DNA of 5,863 bases from Candidatus Parabacteroides intestinavium (GTDB lineage Bacteria > Bacteroidota > Bacteroidia > Bacteroidales > Tannerellaceae). Where the stretch lies: NCBI GenBank assembly GCA_019118725.1, contig DWYO01000283.1, positions 1-5,863 of the forward strand, written 5' to 3'. Shown one piece after another: positions 5,519 to 5,863 of the stretch. The translations under genes were made by a program, and so were the position numbers. The notes below the pieces were generated by a model. The model had not been told where the DNA came from and did no database searches. It saw nothing but the letters and a program-made list of their open reading frames with translations. How positions within the stretch are numbered: position 1 is the stretch's first letter; each line of letters opens with the position of its first letter.

Positions 5519-5863
5519 GGTAATACTTCCACAATCTCTTATAGTCGCCACCTAAATTGATGACAGATGATTTCCAATAGGCATCTCCATTCCCGGAAAG
5601 GACATGCTCATCATCCGAATGCCCTACCACCCATGAATGGGATTGGATTTCCTTAGAGAGCTGATGATTCTCCCACCCGGAATATCCCATAAAGAACTTC
5701 ACCTTTCCGGTAATATCAAAGCCGGACAATATGTAGGATTTCAGAGCTTCAAAATCCCCGTCAAAATAAAGATTATCGTTGATCTTCAATGTATTTGGGA
5801 CAATCAAATCACCTAAGGAATGGATAAAAAAGAGGCGATTGGCGGCTACCGGACCACCAAAAT
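5496..5863 (-). CDS. YqgE/AlgH family protein (partial, N-terminus outside window)
   Basis: The YqgE/AlgH (UPF0301) family is widespread; its biochemical role is not established, though AlgH was first named for an effect on alginate production in Pseudomonas. The frame is open to the right edge, giving about 122 C-terminal residues of a protein usually near 190-200. Reading in from the edge, the sequence begins with FGGPVAANRLFFIHSLGD, the family's GGPV...LhxlH signature. It continues with LYFDGDFEAL (commonly GGDF), FFMGYSGWENHQLSKEI (the diagnostic GYSGW..gQL..E motif) and SHSWVV. It ends with the YYPKETYLN tail common in Bacteroidetes members. A TTG at 5807 is an internal leucine, not the start. 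The protein has no membrane segment in the visible part and is likely cytoplasmic. It is convergent with, and overlaps, the acetyltransferase gene. Confidence 0.93.
   Translation of the reverse strand, partial: FGGPVAANRLFFIHSLGDLIVPNTLKINDNLYFDGDFEALKSYILSGFDITGKVKFFMGYSGWENHQLSKEIQSHSWVVGHSDDEHVLSGNGDAYWKSSVINLGGDYKRLWKYYPKETYLN

Noticed and set aside
5496..5807. Complete 103-residue gene starting at a TTG at 5807
   Set aside because: The frame continues upstream to the window edge with the YqgE signature FGGPV, so the TTG is an internal leucine of a truncated gene.

Overview
The window looks like ordinary chromosome from a gut Bacteroidales bacterium (Bacteroides or Parabacteroides type). 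The evidence is two exact matches to the Bacteroidetes -7 promoter box (TAnnTTTG), A-rich leaders without Shine-Dalgarno sequences, a two-gene TatA/TatC system, a secreted family 29 fucosidase, and protein sequences of Bacteroidetes flavour. The species cannot be fixed from the sequence alone.

Layout from left to right. (1) Positions 1-781, minus strand: the N-terminal 260 residues of a secreted GH29 alpha-L-fucosidase, cut by the left edge. (2) Positions 782-1017: a non-coding stretch with an interrupted inverted repeat just upstream of the fucosidase, a five-unit 22-bp tandem repeat, and a strong hairpin terminator for the tat transcript. (3) Positions 1018-2058, minus strand: tatC and tatA, transcribed tatA then tatC. 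(4) Positions 2059-2209: a divergent promoter region with one -7 box for tatAC and one for fabD. (5) Positions 2210-5518, plus strand: fabD, an intergenic long inverted repeat, then recR, a family 2 glycosyltransferase with an extra C-terminal region, and a RimJ/RimL-type GNAT acetyltransferase. The last three are tightly packed (12-bp gap, then a 4-bp ATGA overlap). (6) Positions 5496-5863, minus strand: the C-terminal part of a YqgE/AlgH protein, cut by the right edge, whose 3' end overlaps the acetyltransferase by 23 bp.

How the genes fit together. TatA and TatC form the twin-arginine translocase, which exports folded proteins; no obvious Tat substrate is encoded here, and the fucosidase signal peptide is of Sec type. 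FabD loads malonyl groups for fatty acid synthesis and RecR acts in recombinational repair; both are housekeeping. The glycosyltransferase and the acetyltransferase look translationally coupled and may modify one envelope or glycan product, but their substrates cannot be read from sequence. I see no mobile element, tRNA, rRNA, CRISPR array or clearly new multi-gene system. The least explained parts are the 22-bp tandem repeat, the fabD-recR inverted repeat and the C-terminal region of the glycosyltransferase.
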